From Ilumatobacteraceae bacterium (GTDB lineage Bacteria; Actinomycetota; Acidimicrobiia; Acidimicrobiales; Ilumatobacteraceae), in NCBI GenBank assembly GCA_021298435.1, contig JAJTFJ010000011.1:1936-65935 (forward strand): DNA of 64,000 nucleotides, written 5' to 3'. Below the pieces are notes generated by a model that was given only the letters and a program-made list of their open reading frames with translations, was not told the DNA's origin and did not search any database. Of this stretch, positions 37,502-46,204 are shown one piece after another (position 1 is the stretch's first letter; each line of letters begins with the position of its first letter). A program made the position numbers and the translations under genes.

Positions 37502-37908
37502 TACTTGCGCACCACACGAACATGAGTAGACGGTACGAAACGCAATGACGCTGCATCGCCAACAATGCTCGGCCCGAGGTCGGGCTGATACTGGCTCGAT
37601 GATGGAGCTGCGACATCAATGTCATCAAGGATGCGGTAGACGTCGAGGAAACGATTGGACAACTTCATTCCAGACTTGATCGAGACCTGCTCGAAGCCGA
37701 TCACGAACTCGCCTAACTCTGTGCGAGCCAAATACGCCCAGTTACCGGTCTCGTTCTCAGGACAAGCACCGAGCACATCAATCATGTGACGGTTCAAATC
37801 GCGAATCTTTGGTTCGAGGTCGAGAACTACTTTCTCGATTTCTTCGATGCTCTGAGAAGGGTCAAACGGTTCGAAACCGTCGCCAAATGGGGAAGATGAA
37901 TGGGACAT
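37501..37908 (-). CDS. Unrecognised protein B (135 aa), coupled to protein C
   Basis: A 135-residue acidic protein with a helical first half (SIEEIEKVVLDLEPKIRDLN) and a beta-rich second half ending with basic HVRVVRK. AAGGAG eight bases before the ATG is a good ribosome site, and its stop overlaps the start of protein C by one base, so the two are made together. No family is recognised. The 244 bases upstream hold a possible -10 (TATAGT on the minus strand near 38070) and an inverted repeat. Confidence 0.65.
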   Translation of the reverse strand: MSHSSSPFGDGFEPFDPSQSIEEIEKVVLDLEPKIRDLNRHMIDVLGACPENETGNWAYLARTELGEFVIGFEQVSIKSGMKLSNRFLDVYRILDDIDVAAPSSSQYQPDLGPSIVGDAASLRFVPSTHVRVVRK

Positions 37909-38094
37909 GCAGATGCTCCTTGTGTAGGGAAATCGGTTTATTGGATGAAGAAAGTCCGAAAACTGAATCTCGGATAAGTCAGGCCGAGGCTTAGTTTTTG
38001 GACATTCGTCTGCACCGATCTATTGACATCTGCTCTCCTTTCAGGACGGTCGTATTTGGGGGGACTTAACTATAACAGGTGATTAGGGACTCAT

Positions 38095-38116
38095 TGACCT
38101 TATTAAGGAAAGGTCA
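38095..38116. repeat. Inverted repeat upstream of protein B
   Basis: TGACCTT (38095-38101) and AAGGTCA (38110-38116) separated by 8 bases, with an inner CCTTATTAAGG overlap. It lies between gene A and genes B-C. It could be an operator or a weak terminator of gene A; no T-run follows on the minus strand. The rest of 37909-38152 shows nothing coding. Confidence 0.5.
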
Positions 38117-38152
38117 GCCAAAATAACCGAAGATTTTTTCTCTAGACGATTA

Positions 38153-39346
38153 CTAGAGGAAAACACCGACAACCTCCGCAACAACTTTTGATTTCATCAC
38201 CAGGTCGATGACAGCTTCCGGTGTGAGTTGCATCTCTTCCGCAACAACGTCACGAATTGCAACAAGGTCAGTTTCATGACGAACCAATTTCACGTTTGTC
38301 CATTGGTTGTTCCAACCATTGATCTCTGATGCAATCTCCAAGTTCCACGGGGAGCCTGGAAGAACAACTGTGGACAAACGGAAGTAATCCTGCTGTCCAT
38401 CGAGGCCCTTCACGATCTCCACCGCAACATCGGAACCCTCGAAATGACAATTCACGGTCGGGCTCCAGCCGATGCGCTCGTCTTTGTCCACATCGATCTC
38501 GTTTTCAGACAGGGTATGCACCAATGTACTGCGATATTGATGCACGGTTTCATTACCTAATTCGATGCGGATGCCCCAGGAAATGCCATCAAGAAATGCA
38601 ATGTTCGGAGTCTCATCGGAGAAACACAGCTTCACTGACTCATTCCCATAGGTGTCTGAAAAAAGAAGTTCACGTGGCAACGCACTGGGGTATGAAGAGA
38701 AAGTTCTCGGAGTTGCACCTTCTGCAGTGATCGAGACCGAGATTGTGGGACCTCCAAAGCTTGTCCAATCGCGCTTTGCAATCAGTAATCCGTTTGAAAA
38801 GGAAAAGTCAACGAATGGAAGGGGTTCTTCTTGGTGATCAAAATCAATTGTCACGGGAAACATCAGATGGGCATGACCCAACTGTTGAAGCTCGGCGACA
38901 TCAACCGTGATGTAGGAAATTGCCGCAAATGAAAGGTCAATTGGGGCGATGTCTTGCTCTGGCAGATCTAATTCAACATTGAGCAAACCATTAACAAGTT
39001 CGATTTTCCCGTTCTTGAAATCAACGCGGACAATTGTGGGGAAAACATCGGGGAAGACATTGGTTGCGAACTCCAACACGTTGATGGGAAGAGTGAGATA
39101 CCCCTCAACTGGGCCACCATCTCGATCGAATTCACGAAACCCTGTGATGTTCTGCTCACGCATCACCCACCGACGAGTTGTTTCACCGAACTGCAACTGG
39201 AATCGAAATCCCATCCATGGGTCTGGTGCGTAGCGAACCGCCAGCTCCAAAATGCTCTTTGCCTCCTCATGGGACATCTCGAAAGTGAACTTCTCTGGAA
39301 GCCCAGCGGGATTATTGACAGCAGTAATGGAGGAAGAATCAGACAT
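38153..39346 (-). CDS. Unrecognised protein A: paralogue of protein C
   Basis: A 397-residue soluble protein with the same layout as protein C: an N-terminal region (20-140; FRFQLQFGETTRRWVMREQN, LTLPINVLEFATNVF), a second region (145-270; LPFVDFSFSNGLLIAKRDW), then a linker with SWGIRIELGNE, and a YbjN-like end (LSTVVLPGSPWNLEIASEINGWNNQWTNVKL). ATG 39346 is chosen; upstream codons of the open frame lack a usable start. It lies 96 bases after ilvD on the same strand, with a palindrome in the gap. Function unknown. Confidence 0.7.
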   Translation of the reverse strand: MSDSSSITAVNNPAGLPEKFTFEMSHEEAKSILELAVRYAPDPWMGFRFQLQFGETTRRWVMREQNITGFREFDRDGGPVEGYLTLPINVLEFATNVFPDVFPTIVRVDFKNGKIELVNGLLNVELDLPEQDIAPIDLSFAAISYITVDVAELQQLGHAHLMFPVTIDFDHQEEPLPFVDFSFSNGLLIAKRDWTSFGGPTISVSITAEGATPRTFSSYPSALPRELLFSDTYGNESVKLCFSDETPNIAFLDGISWGIRIELGNETVHQYRSTLVHTLSENEIDVDKDERIGWSPTVNCHFEGSDVAVEIVKGLDGQQDYFRLSTVVLPGSPWNLEIASEINGWNNQWTNVKLVRHETDLVAIRDVVAEEMQLTPEAVIDLVMKSKVVAEVVGVFL

Positions 39347-39376
39347 TGGATTCGCATCTTGACAAAGGGGTGCAAC

Positions 39377-39391
39377 AGGGTTTGAAACCCT
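39377..39391. promoter_or_regulatory. 15-bp palindrome upstream of protein A
   Basis: AGGGTTTGAAACCCT is a perfect palindrome around a central G, 31 bases before the start of gene A and 52 bases after the ilvD stop. It is too short and AT-rich in the centre for a terminator; a repressor site is possible. The binding protein is unknown, and no second copy was noticed near genes B-C. Confidence 0.4.
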
Positions 39392-39442
39392 TACCTGGCT
39401 TGGATTCCGCACATCCAAAAGTGGTGACTAGCCACTCCGCCT

Positions 39443-41152
39443 TTAGGTGGTGGGGTTTGTGATGGCGCCTGTTTCAGCACCTTGCACAAGCTTTGCGAAT
39501 TTCGCAAGAACACCAGTGGTGTAGCGCGGTGGGTTTGGCTTCCAACCAACTTTGCGCTTTTCCATCTCTGCTGCACTAACAAGAACATCAAGAGACTTCG
39601 ATGGCACGTCAATACGGATGGCATCACCTTCAGCGACGAATGCGATGGGGCCACCGTCAACAGCTTCAGGTGCAACGTGACCAATGCAGAAGCCCCATGT
39701 GCCACCAGAGAAACGTCCATCAGTAATGAGCGCGACTGTGGAACCCATTCCAGCACCCTTCAAAGCGCCTGTAATTGCGAGCATTTCACGCATACCAGGG
39801 CCACCCTTTGGTCCCTCGTACCGAATCACGATGACGTCACCATGATTGATTTTCCCGGTCATGATTGCATCCATTGCGCCATCTTCACCATCAAACACTC
39901 GTGCAGGACCTTCGAACTGCATCTGATCTTTTGTGAGTCCAGCAACTTTCACCACACTGCCCTTTGGCGCAAGTGAACCAGTGAGGATGTTGATGCCACC
40001 TTCTGCGTGAATCGGATCACTGAGTGGATGCACCACATCACCATCTGGCTGTGGTGGATTGATATCAGCCAAGTTCTCAGCCATGGTCTTGCCCGTACAC
40101 GTGAGGACGTCACCGTGCAAGAGTCCTGCGTCAAGGAGATGCTTCAACACAACAGGAACACCACCAATGCGATGCATGTCGGACATGTGGTACTTGCCAC
40201 CTGGCTTGGTGTCTGCAATGTGCGGCACTTTGTCAGCGATGCGGTTGAAGTCTTCCAATTTCAAATCCACACCCGCTTCATTTGCAATGGCAAGAAGGTG
40301 CAACACGGCGTTCGTGCTTCCACCTAAAGCATTAGTGATTGCAATGGCGTTCTCAAATGCCTTCTTCGTCATGATGTCGCGAGGACGAATTCCAAGTCGC
40401 AACATATTGACGACTGCCTCACCGGCACGTCGCGCATCATCTTCACGCGAACGATCAATTGCGGGCGCCGAAGCAGTGCCAGGCAAACTCATACCCAACG
40501 CTTCTGCGATGGACGACATCGTGTTTGCAGTAAACATTCCGCCGCACGCCCCTTCTCCAGGGCAAGCAGCCATTTCAATCTGCGTCAGTTCCTCTTGAGT
40601 CATTGTTCCGGCAGCAACTGCACCGATTGCCTCAAAGACCGTGGTGATATCGATGTTCTTGCCGTCGTGATGGCCGGGCATTGTTGAACCGTTGTAGACA
40701 AAAACACTTGCAAGGTTGAGACGAGCTGCTGCCATCAACATGGCAGGAATGCTCTTGTCGCAACCGGCAAGGCCGACGAAACCGTCAAAGCGTTCTCCGT
40801 GAACCACTGTCTCAACCGAGTCGGTAATAACTTCACGAGAAACAAGAGAGGCGCGCATGCCTTCGTGTCCCATGCTGATGCCGTCAGACACCGTGATTGT
40901 TCCGAACTCAAGAGCTACGCCACCGGCGTCACGAACGCCCTTCTTTGCATGCTCTGCCAAACGGCGAAGCGACATGTTGCAGGGAGTGACTTCGTTCCAG
41001 GCCGATGCGATACCCACCTGAGGCTTTTGCCAGTCATCATCGGTGAGACCCACGGCTCGCAACATGGCGCGAGCGGCGGCTTTCTGGTTGCCGTCAGTTA
41101 CGTCGCGACTGCGGGGCTTGACATCGATCGGGGTGCCGTCTGAAAAGGACAT
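39443..41152 (-). CDS. ilvD: Dihydroxy-acid dehydratase
   Basis: Fe-S dehydratase giving the keto acids of valine and isoleucine. It is 569 residues long. Three cluster cysteines are in TPCNM, AGCDKS and [11 protein letters not shown]; the last block and [15 protein letters not shown] are diagnostic of IlvD/Edd enzymes. It is separated from ilvBNC by about 7 kb. It is divergent from the iron transporter, with the operator region between them. The NfuA homologue may help load its cluster. Confidence 0.95.
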   Translation of the reverse strand: MSFSDGTPIDVKPRSRDVTDGNQKAAARAMLRAVGLTDDDWQKPQVGIASAWNEVTPCNMSLRRLAEHAKKGVRDAGGVALEFGTITVSDGISMGHEGMRASLVSREVITDSVETVVHGERFDGFVGLAGCDKSIPAMLMAAARLNLASVFVYNGSTMPGHHDGKNIDITTVFEAIGAVAAGTMTQEELTQIEMAACPGEGACGGMFTANTMSSIAEALGMSLPGTASAPAIDRSREDDARRAGEAVVNMLRLGIRPRDIMTKKAFENAIAITNALGGSTNAVLHLLAIANEAGVDLKLEDFNRIADKVPHIADTKPGGKYHMSDMHRIGGVPVVLKHLLDAGLLHGDVLTCTGKTMAENLADINPPQPDGDVVHPLSDPIHAEGGINILTGSLAPKGSVVKVAGLTKDQMQFEGPARVFDGEDGAMDAIMTGKINHGDVIVIRYEGPKGGPGMREMLAITGALKGAGMGSTVALITDGRFSGGTWGFCIGHVAPEAVDGGPIAFVAEGDAIRIDVPSKSLDVLVSAAEMEKRKVGWKPNPPRYTTGVLAKFAKLVQGAETGAITNPTT

Positions 41153-41200
41153 AAATGCAACGGTACTCCCGAGGTCAAGTCACCCATAGAGAATCAAGGG

Positions 41201-41229
41201 TTGTAAATGTTGTTAGGTCAACCTATCAT
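41201..41229 (+). promoter_or_regulatory. Promoter of the iron ABC transporter operon
   Basis: -35 TTGTAA (41201-41206), a 17-base spacer and -10 TATCAT (41224-41229). The first metal-box palindrome overlaps the spacer and the whole -10, and the second covers the early transcribed region, a layout expected for repression. Confidence 0.7.
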
Positions 41230-41254
41230 CTAACTTGTTAGGACGACCTAACAA
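41210..41254. promoter_or_regulatory. Two DtxR/IdeR-type operator boxes
   Basis: Box 2, TTGTTAGGACGACCTAACAA (41235-41254), is a near-perfect palindrome with TTGTTAGG and CCTAACAA arms. Box 1, TTGTTAGGTCAACCTATCAT (41210-41229), has the same left arm and a partly matching right arm. Both resemble the known iron-box half-sites TTAGG/CCTAA. Their starts are 25 bases apart. Box 2 ends inside the AAGGAGAG ribosome site of the first gene. The DtxR-family protein at 1536 is the natural candidate to bind. Confidence 0.85.
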
Positions 41255-41265
41255 GGAGAGACGCC

Positions 41266-42297
41266 ATGAATTCACTTCAGAAAAAACTCGTAGCTGTTAC
41301 CGCGCTCATTCTGACCATCTCTGCCTGCGGCAGTTCTGGCTCCAACTCAGACTCCACCACACCGACAGCCGATACTCGACTCACCGTGTACAGCGGTCGC
41401 AGCGAGGAACTAGTCAAAGATCTCTTCACTGCTTTCACGACCGAGACCGGAATCTCAGTCGATGCTCGCTACGGCGACAGTGGCGAGATGGCTGCACTAC
41501 TTCTTACTGAAGGCTCCTCGAGCCCTGCAGACGTCTTCTTCTCACAAGATGCAGGTGCCCTCGGCGCAGTAGAGAACCTGTTTGCTGAGCTTCCAGAACA
41601 ATCATTGTCGAATGTTGACTCGCAATACTCTGCTGCAAGCAAAAAGTGGGTTGGTGTTACCGGCCGCGTTCGCGTTGTCGTCTACAACCCATCACTCGCT
41701 CCCACCCCACCAAACACCATTGACGGACTTCTTGATCCACAGTGGACAGGCAAAATTGGCTTTGCGCCAACGAATGCGTCATGGCAATCGTTTGTGACAG
41801 CACTGCGAGTTCTTCGTGGCGAAGAGGCCGCAGAAAAGTGGCTGACGGCATTCGCCAAGAACAAGCCAGTCGCATTTGAAAAGAACGGCGCAGTGCGTGA
41901 TGCAGTAAATACTGGTGAAGTCAGCCTCGGACTTGTCAACCATTACTACTTGCTCGAAAAGATCGCTGCCGAAGGCGCTTCTGCTGTGACGGCCAAGAAT
42001 CAGTTCATGGCAGCTGGCGACGTTGGCGGATTAGTGAATGTTGCAGGTGCAGGAATTCTCGCTTCAGCGAAGCACTCCGGCGCTGCCCAAAAGTTCATTG
42101 ACTTCTTGCAGAGCGAAACAGCCGCTGAGTACTTCAGAACCAGAACGTGGGAGTACATCTTGACCAAAGGCGCGACTCAAGCGGAAGGTATTCCTGCATT
42201 CGCAGATCTCAAGGCTCCCTCCATTGATCTCTCTGACTTGAAGTCACTCGACGTGACACAAGAGTTACTGCAGAAGGTTGGCTTACTCACGAAGTGA
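41266..42297 (+). CDS. fbpA: Iron(III) ABC transporter substrate-binding lipoprotein
   Basis: A 343-residue binding protein with lipobox ISAC (Cys21). TRLTVYSGRSEELVKDLFTA, SSPADVFFSQDAGALG, NDPQWTGKIGF-like LLDPQWTGKIGFAP and a late VNHYYLLEK (Tyr ligands for iron) fit the FbpA/FutA family. The metal boxes upstream support iron as cargo, though manganese cannot be excluded. The stop is 22 bases before the fbpB start. Confidence 0.9.
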   Translation: MNSLQKKLVAVTALILTISACGSSGSNSDSTTPTADTRLTVYSGRSEELVKDLFTAFTTETGISVDARYGDSGEMAALLLTEGSSSPADVFFSQDAGALGAVENLFAELPEQSLSNVDSQYSAASKKWVGVTGRVRVVVYNPSLAPTPPNTIDGLLDPQWTGKIGFAPTNASWQSFVTALRVLRGEEAAEKWLTAFAKNKPVAFEKNGAVRDAVNTGEVSLGLVNHYYLLEKIAAEGASAVTAKNQFMAAGDVGGLVNVAGAGILASAKHSGAAQKFIDFLQSETAAEYFRTRTWEYILTKGATQAEGIPAFADLKAPSIDLSDLKSLDVTQELLQKVGLLTK

Positions 42298-42319
42298 GTG
42301 GCCCAAACGAACACGAAAC

Positions 42320-43846
42320 ATGCGACAGACGCGCGCCTCACTGATCCCTTTGGGTCTCGCGTTTGTTGCAGCTTTCATTTCGCTTGTCCCCCTTTGGTAT
42401 CTCGTGACGCAATCTCTTTCGAAGGGCTTGCAACCATTTCTTGACGAGGTCTTCCAGGAGCGAACCCTCTCCCTGATTATTCGCAGCACGGTTCTCGTGT
42501 CAGCAGTGACGTTGATGAGTGCCATCATCGGAACCTTCACAGCGTGGGTTGTGACGTTGTCGGGTGTCCGCGGACGACTGATACTCACAATCGTTTTCTC
42601 ACTTCCACTAGCAATCCCCTCCTACCTGTCTGCCTTTGCATGGATCTCCTGGAAGCCCGGAATCTCTGGCTTCTTTGGCTCGTTCATCGTCCTGACATTC
42701 GCTTGCTACCCGTATGTGATGCTCCCTGTCTCTGCAGCAATGAGCAGACTTGACCCTGTTCATGAAGACATTGCGCGCACCATGGGACGTTCTTCGTTTC
42801 AGATCTTTGGTGAAGTGGTATTGCCGCAGCTACGCCGCTCGATCACGTCGGGATCGCTCCTCGTTGCCCTCTATGCCTTTAGTGATTTCGGCGCAGTCGC
42901 CGCAATGCGCCACGAGGTATTCACATGGGTGATTTACGGGGCATACCGTGCGGGCTTTAACCCAACGCGAGCAGCATCACTTTCTATCGTTTTGATCCTT
43001 GCGGCACTTGCATTGACATATGCCGAATCCATCACACGCGGACGCGATGATTCCGCAAAGAAAGCGACAACGGCACGGCGACGTCGACGGAATACTTCGT
43101 GGCCTCTTGCACTTCTCACATCTGTAGGAACACTCGCCGTCGTCATTCCCGGAGTAATCATTCCCGTTGCAAACATTACTTCGTGGCTCGGACGTAGTTC
43201 TTCACGATCCATTGACTGGAGTTCAGTGTGGAGCGCAACAGGACAGTCGTTCCTCAACGGCAGTGTCACTGCAATTGTGACGTTGCTGTTGGCCATCCCT
43301 GTTGCATGGAGTGCAGTTCGCCTCACGGGGAAACTCGCAGGCATCCCGGAACGACTGACGTACATCACTCATGCGCTTCCCGGAATCGTTGTTGCAATCT
43401 CGGTTGTGTATGTAGGCATCCGCGTCGCTCGGCCCTGGTATCAAGAGTTTCCTCTTCTCATCTTCGGCCAAGTCATTATCTTCTTGCCCGTCATGGTTGC
43501 TTCGCTACGTGCGGCCTTTGAGAAAACTCCCGTCGCTCTTGAAGAAGTCGCACACAGTCTTGGAGTGGGAAGAATCTCCACATTGCTTCGCGTTGCGCTT
43601 CCCATTGCACTCCCGGGAATTCTCGCTGGCTCAGCACTCTCCATGCTTGCTGCGGTGAAAGAACTCCCCGTCACCCTCCTCTTGCGGCCCACCGGAATGG
43701 ACACGCTGTCGACCAAGATCTGGGACTTCAGCACAATCTCCGACTACGCCGCAGTGGGGCCGTACGCAATTGCCATGCTGATTCTTGCTGCACTTCCCAC
43801 AGCCCTTCTTGGCACACTGTCCGTTATGAAAGATGCGTCTTCATGA
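42320..43846 (+). CDS. fbpB: Iron(III) ABC transporter permease (fused halves)
   Basis: A 508-residue membrane protein with about twelve helices in two homologous halves. EAA-type loops occur in each: EDIARTMGRSSFQIFGEVVLP and EEVAHSLGVGRISTLLRVALP (core parts). ATG 42320 is used; the frame reaches back into fbpA without a better start. Its stop overlaps the fbpC start by four bases (ATGA). The homologous layout to ThiP in this window is notable. Confidence 0.92.
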   Translation: MRQTRASLIPLGLAFVAAFISLVPLWYLVTQSLSKGLQPFLDEVFQERTLSLIIRSTVLVSAVTLMSAIIGTFTAWVVTLSGVRGRLILTIVFSLPLAIPSYLSAFAWISWKPGISGFFGSFIVLTFACYPYVMLPVSAAMSRLDPVHEDIARTMGRSSFQIFGEVVLPQLRRSITSGSLLVALYAFSDFGAVAAMRHEVFTWVIYGAYRAGFNPTRAASLSIVLILAALALTYAESITRGRDDSAKKATTARRRRRNTSWPLALLTSVGTLAVVIPGVIIPVANITSWLGRSSSRSIDWSSVWSATGQSFLNGSVTAIVTLLLAIPVAWSAVRLTGKLAGIPERLTYITHALPGIVVAISVVYVGIRVARPWYQEFPLLIFGQVIIFLPVMVASLRAAFEKTPVALEEVAHSLGVGRISTLLRVALPIALPGILAGSALSMLAAVKELPVTLLLRPTGMDTLSTKIWDFSTISDYAAVGPYAIAMLILAALPTALLGTLSVMKDASS

Positions 43847-44898
43847 GCACCTCACCCGCTCTTGAACTCACCCATGTCTCCCATTTCTTTGGGAGTACTC
43901 AGGTATTGAACGACATCAATCTGCAGGTGCGACACGGAAGCATCACAGCACTGCTCGGCCCTTCTGGGGGAGGCAAGACCACACTTCTTCGCATCATTGC
44001 TGGACTAGAACGCCCTCAGCACGGCACAGTGCGCATCGACGATGTTGTCGTCGCCGACGAAAAGACTTGGGTTCCGGCGCATGAGCGAGGTGTCGCGCTT
44101 GTTCCACAAGAAGGCGCACTCTTTCCTCATCTCACCGTTGCAGAAAACGTTGCATTTGGACTGAAGAAGCGACGCTCCGCGGCCGTGAAAATCCGCGTTG
44201 CAGAGATGCTTGAACTTGTCGGGCTTCCACAATCTGGCAACGTCCGTCCTTCGGAGTTGTCTGGCGGAATGCAACAACGTGTTGCACTTGCACGCGCTCT
44301 TGCAACACAACCCACTCTGGTCCTCCTCGATGAACCCTTCTCCGCTCTCGACGCTGGACTGCGTGAATCTCTTCGTGATCAAGTGGTCGACATTCTCCGA
44401 GCTGCATCAGCCACTGCCATTTGGGTCACACACGACCAAGACGAGGCGCTTTCCATTGCAGACTCTGTGGCAGTTCTTCTCGATGGACGCATTGCCCAGA
44501 AATCTGATCCTGTCAGCGTGTACCGAACACCGCAATCACCTGAGGTTGCGCATTTCATTGGCGAGACTGTTCCCTTCGATGGGACTGTTTTGGGAGACAG
44601 CGAGTCCGTCCAGACACGATTCGGAAACATCGGGTTACTGCAACCACATCAACCAGGGCAAGCGACAATTCTGATTCGTCCTGAACAGTTTGAGATTGTG
44701 GCTGCTGATAGCCCTGAAGCAACTGTTGTCGGTGAAGTGACCGCAACTCGTTACTTCGGCCACGATGGCACAGTTGAAGTTCAATTAGCTGATGGTGTTG
44801 TCGCAACAGTTCGATTGCATGCACGACTTCTTCCCGATGTGGGATCTTCCGTTGGGGTCATTGTGAATGGACGCGTTCTCGCTTTCCAACCTGCGTAG
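43843..44898 (+). CDS. fbpC: Iron(III) ABC transporter ATP-binding protein
   Basis: A 351-residue ATPase: Walker A GPSGGGKTT, Q-loop VPQEGALFPHLT, signature LSGGMQQR, Walker B LVLLDEPFSALD and switch His WVTHDQDEAL. The C-terminal 110 residues form TOBE-like regulatory strands (ILIRPEQFEIV). ThiQ-type ATPases belong to the same group, so this protein could also energise ThiP, whose operon lacks an ATPase. It converges on the acyl-CoA dehydrogenase gene with a 2-base gap. Confidence 0.92.
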   Translation: MSTSPALELTHVSHFFGSTQVLNDINLQVRHGSITALLGPSGGGKTTLLRIIAGLERPQHGTVRIDDVVVADEKTWVPAHERGVALVPQEGALFPHLTVAENVAFGLKKRRSAAVKIRVAEMLELVGLPQSGNVRPSELSGGMQQRVALARALATQPTLVLLDEPFSALDAGLRESLRDQVVDILRAASATAIWVTHDQDEALSIADSVAVLLDGRIAQKSDPVSVYRTPQSPEVAHFIGETVPFDGTVLGDSESVQTRFGNIGLLQPHQPGQATILIRPEQFEIVAADSPEATVVGEVTATRYFGHDGTVEVQLADGVVATVRLHARLLPDVGSSVGVIVNGRVLAFQPA

Positions 44899-44900
44899 TC

Positions 44901-46157
44901 CTATCGACGATCTTTGGATCCGCCGAAACCAAACAGATTGCTTGCCACCTTGCGCATCTGAATCTCTTCGGAGCCTTCCGTAATGCGGTAACGACGGTGA
45001 TGTCGATAGATGTGCTCGAAAGGCATGTGGCGGCTATACCCCACGCCTCCACATGTCTGCATCGCGCGGTCAGCCGCATCACATGCAAGCCGATTGGCTC
45101 GGTAATTACACATGGCAACGAGATGCGTGACCTCCATGTGATGTTTGTGGTCGAGCATCCACGCGGTGTATCGAATCATCTGGCGCAACATGGCGGCTTC
45201 TGTATGTAGTTCGACCAAAGGAAACTGGATGCCCTGGTTCGTGCTGAGCTTTTTACCCCAGGTGATTCGTTCATTGGAGTACCGAACGGCTTCATCAATG
45301 CAGTACTGCGCTGCACCCAATGAACTCGCCGCTTGTCGAATGCGATTCTCATGAACGAAATGTTGTGCGAGTGCCAGACCTTCCTCAAGTGGCCCGAACA
45401 CTGCTTCAGCGCCAACGCGAACGTCAGTCAGGCTGACCTCCGCGTGATCAGTGGGCATGTTAAAAGTCCACCAGAAGAATTCGACTTTGAAACCTGGAGC
45501 ATCAGTGGGCACTAGGAATGCGGTGATTCCCTTCGCGTCACCCTTGTTTCCGCTGGTGCGAGCAAAGATGATGTCGTGCGTGGCGTGGTGCAGGCCGCTG
45601 TTCCAACGCTTCATGCCGTTGATGACCCACTCATCACCATCGCGATACGCAGTGGTCTCCAGATACGTCGCGTCACTACCGTGATTTGGTTCTGTCAGAC
45701 CAAACGCAAGGCGCTTTGTTCCATTGAGAAAACCAGGCATCCAGTTCTTCTTCTGTTCTTCAGTGCCGAAGTCGCGCATCATCAGCACGGTTGGGAAGTT
45801 GCCGACAATGCTGCTTTCATTCTGCAAGTCGTTGTGCAACCCAAGACCTTTTGCCGCTAGATGTTCACGAATGATTGCCATGGTGAGATTGCTTGCACTC
45901 TTGCCGCCGAACTCTTCTGGCAATGCGAGACGTAACCAACCAGCTTTGTCTGCACGCTGGCGCATCTCGCGCAGCAACGCTTCCCAATCAGCCGTGGGGA
46001 CACCGTCGTTTTCAAAGTCAGTACGCGACCATTCACGACGATGATCAAAAAAACGTTCGTTGTCGTCTTGTGCCTGCAACGGCTTGATCTCTGCCTCGAT
46101 GAAGGCATCGATTTCTGTCAACGTGTTGAGTGTCTCTTGCGGTACGGCGAAGTCCAT
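44901..46157 (-). CDS. Acyl-CoA dehydrogenase
   Basis: A 418-residue FAD flavoprotein that oxidises acyl-CoA esters. FGLTEPNHGSDATYLETTA, the central beta domain, QTCGGVGYSRHMPFEHIYRHHRRYRITEG-type end (split across the FAD site) and AEEFGG-like LPEEFGGKSA are present. The long N-terminus and HHRRYR resemble the ACAD10/11-like subgroup more than short-chain enzymes; chain length is not predictable. TACTGT six bases before the ATG points to a leaderless promoter. Confidence 0.9.
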   Translation of the reverse strand: MDFAVPQETLNTLTEIDAFIEAEIKPLQAQDDNERFFDHRREWSRTDFENDGVPTADWEALLREMRQRADKAGWLRLALPEEFGGKSASNLTMAIIREHLAAKGLGLHNDLQNESSIVGNFPTVLMMRDFGTEEQKKNWMPGFLNGTKRLAFGLTEPNHGSDATYLETTAYRDGDEWVINGMKRWNSGLHHATHDIIFARTSGNKGDAKGITAFLVPTDAPGFKVEFFWWTFNMPTDHAEVSLTDVRVGAEAVFGPLEEGLALAQHFVHENRIRQAASSLGAAQYCIDEAVRYSNERITWGKKLSTNQGIQFPLVELHTEAAMLRQMIRYTAWMLDHKHHMEVTHLVAMCNYRANRLACDAADRAMQTCGGVGYSRHMPFEHIYRHHRRYRITEGSEEIQMRKVASNLFGFGGSKDRR

Positions 46158-46204
46158 ACGCGAACAGTACGCCGATTATGGAGAGCCCCAATCACTGAGT
46201 GTGT

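Noticed and set aside
37785-37810. tRNA T-arm-like string GGTTCAAATCGCGAATC
   Set aside because: No acceptor stem, D-arm or anticodon arm around it, and it lies inside the coding sequence of protein B.
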